Below, one piece after another: positions 8,064 to 8,654 of a stretch of DNA of 8,654 bases. The position numbers and the translations under genes are program-made. The notes under the pieces are model-generated. The model had not been told where the DNA came from. It was given only the letters and a program-made list of their open reading frames with translations, and did no database searches. The stretch's first letter is position 1; every line of letters starts with the position of its first letter. The stretch lies in assembly GCA_943328715.2 (NCBI GenBank), contig CALQBB020000015.1, positions 1-8,654 of the forward strand. Reading direction: 5' to 3'. This DNA comes from Polynucleobacter meluiroseus (GTDB lineage Bacteria; Bacteroidota; Bacteroidia; Flavobacteriales_D; Crocinitomicaceae).

Positions 8064-8654
8064 GAAACAGTAAATAAGAGTCTTGAGCCAGATTTTCCCT
8101 CCAAAATCTCTCCTTTTGAATACGCTAGTCGTCCATTGATGAACGTGCTGTCGATTGCATGTGAAAAGGTATGTCCCTCGAACGGCGACCACGCACATTT
8201 GGACAGACAATTTTCTTTGTGAACTGATGTTTGTCTGTTTGGATCTACAATCACAATATCAGCATGGTATCCTTCGCGAATATAACCGCGTTCTTGAATT
8301 CTGAATAATGTTGCTGGTGCATGTGCCATTTTTTCCACCACGCGTTCGATGCTAATGCGTCCCTCTTCAACTTTTTCTAACATGGCAATTAAAGCGTGTT
8401 GAACAAGTGGTCCGCCGGATGGAGCCCCCATGTAGGTATTCGATTTCTCTTCAAGTGTATGAGGTGCATGATCTGTCGCAATGACGTCAATGCGATTGTC
8501 TAGTACCGCTTTCCAGATACCTTCTCGGTCAGCTGCTGTTTTCACCGCAGGATTCCATTTGATAAAGTTTCCTTTTTCCGCGTAATCTTGATCTGAAAAC
8601 CAGAGGTGGTGAATACAAGCTTCCGCAGTAATGTGCTTTTTCTCCAAAGGAAGC
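8060..8654 (-). CDS. Dihydroorotase, class I (C-terminal part; 5' end beyond window)
   Basis: The frame is open to the window edge, leaving 198 codons of the C-terminal part. Dihydroorotase cyclises carbamoyl-aspartate to dihydroorotate, the third step of pyrimidine synthesis, in the cytoplasm using zinc. Visible marks are ITAEACIHHL with a metal-ligand histidine (codons near 8606-8611), FIKWNPAVKTAADR in the substrate-loop region, the catalytic aspartate in DVIATDHAPHT (Asp codon 8471-8473), GAPSGGPLVQHAL, and the C-terminal amidohydrolase segment GYIREGYHADIVIVDPN. The NPAVKT form and the ending fit Bacteroidota proteins usually annotated as dihydroorotase (PyrC or PyrC-like). Related amidohydrolases such as allantoinase share the fold, so the exact substrate is very likely but not proven from the fragment. 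The TTG at 8647 is an internal Leu codon, not the start. Its stop overlaps the start of the DUF4296 gene. Confidence 0.9.
   Translation of the reverse strand, partial: LPLEKKHITAEACIHHLWFSDQDYAEKGNFIKWNPAVKTAADREGIWKAVLDNRIDVIATDHAPHTLEEKSNTYMGAPSGGPLVQHALIAMLEKVEEGRISIERVVEKMAHAPATLFRIQERGYIREGYHADIVIVDPNRQTSVHKENCLSKCAWSPFEGHTFSHAIDSTFINGRLAYSKGEILEGKSGSRLLFTVS

Noticed and set aside
8064..8210. N-terminal extension of the DUF4296 protein up to 8210.
   Set aside because: It would bury the lipoprotein signal peptide 49 residues inside the protein and overlaps the dihydroorotase coding region in another frame.

Overview
The window reads as ordinary chromosomal DNA of a member of the Bacteroidota, most likely order Flavobacteriales. 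The signs are: low-to-moderate GC; a Bacteroidota-type -7 promoter box (TAnnTTTG) in front of atpD; almost no Shine-Dalgarno sequences; an F1 beta subunit of about 500 residues with lineage-type insertions beside a very short epsilon subunit; a BamA followed by two Skp/OmpH proteins; and a DUF4296 lipoprotein next to a dihydroorotase. I cannot fix the genus from sequence alone. A flavobacterial family such as Crocinitomicaceae is only a guess.

Layout, left to right. Positions 1-459 hold the 3' end of a LolC/LolE-type (FtsX-fold) ABC transporter permease. Positions 535-2328 hold a two-gene ATP synthase unit, atpD-atpC, with its own promoter (503-510) and a strong intrinsic terminator (2346-2380). 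Positions 2445-6847 hold an envelope-biogenesis run on the + strand: uppS (undecaprenyl diphosphate synthase), bamA (outer-membrane protein assembly), and two tandem skp/ompH periplasmic chaperone genes, closed by an intrinsic terminator at 6867-6894. murI (glutamate racemase, 6910-7734) follows on the same strand. On the - strand, converging on murI, lie the C-terminal two thirds or so of a class I dihydroorotase (8060-8654, cut by the window end) and a small DUF4296 lipoprotein (7731-8063). The whole window is gene-dense, with no gene-free stretch above about 120 bases.

How the genes work together. UppS supplies the C55 lipid carrier and MurI the D-glutamate for peptidoglycan. BamA inserts outer-membrane beta-barrels, and the Skp-like proteins escort unfolded barrel proteins across the periplasm to it. 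The LolC/E-like permease may extract lipoproteins for the outer membrane. The centre of the window is therefore a cell-envelope cluster beside a split ATP synthase operon. Two junctions (uppS/bamA and dihydroorotase/DUF4296) use a 4-base ATGA stop/start overlap, which suggests translational coupling.

I see no mobile element, CRISPR array, tRNA, rRNA, phage gene or defence system, and no evidence for an undescribed system. The findings are modest points about gene architecture and regulation.
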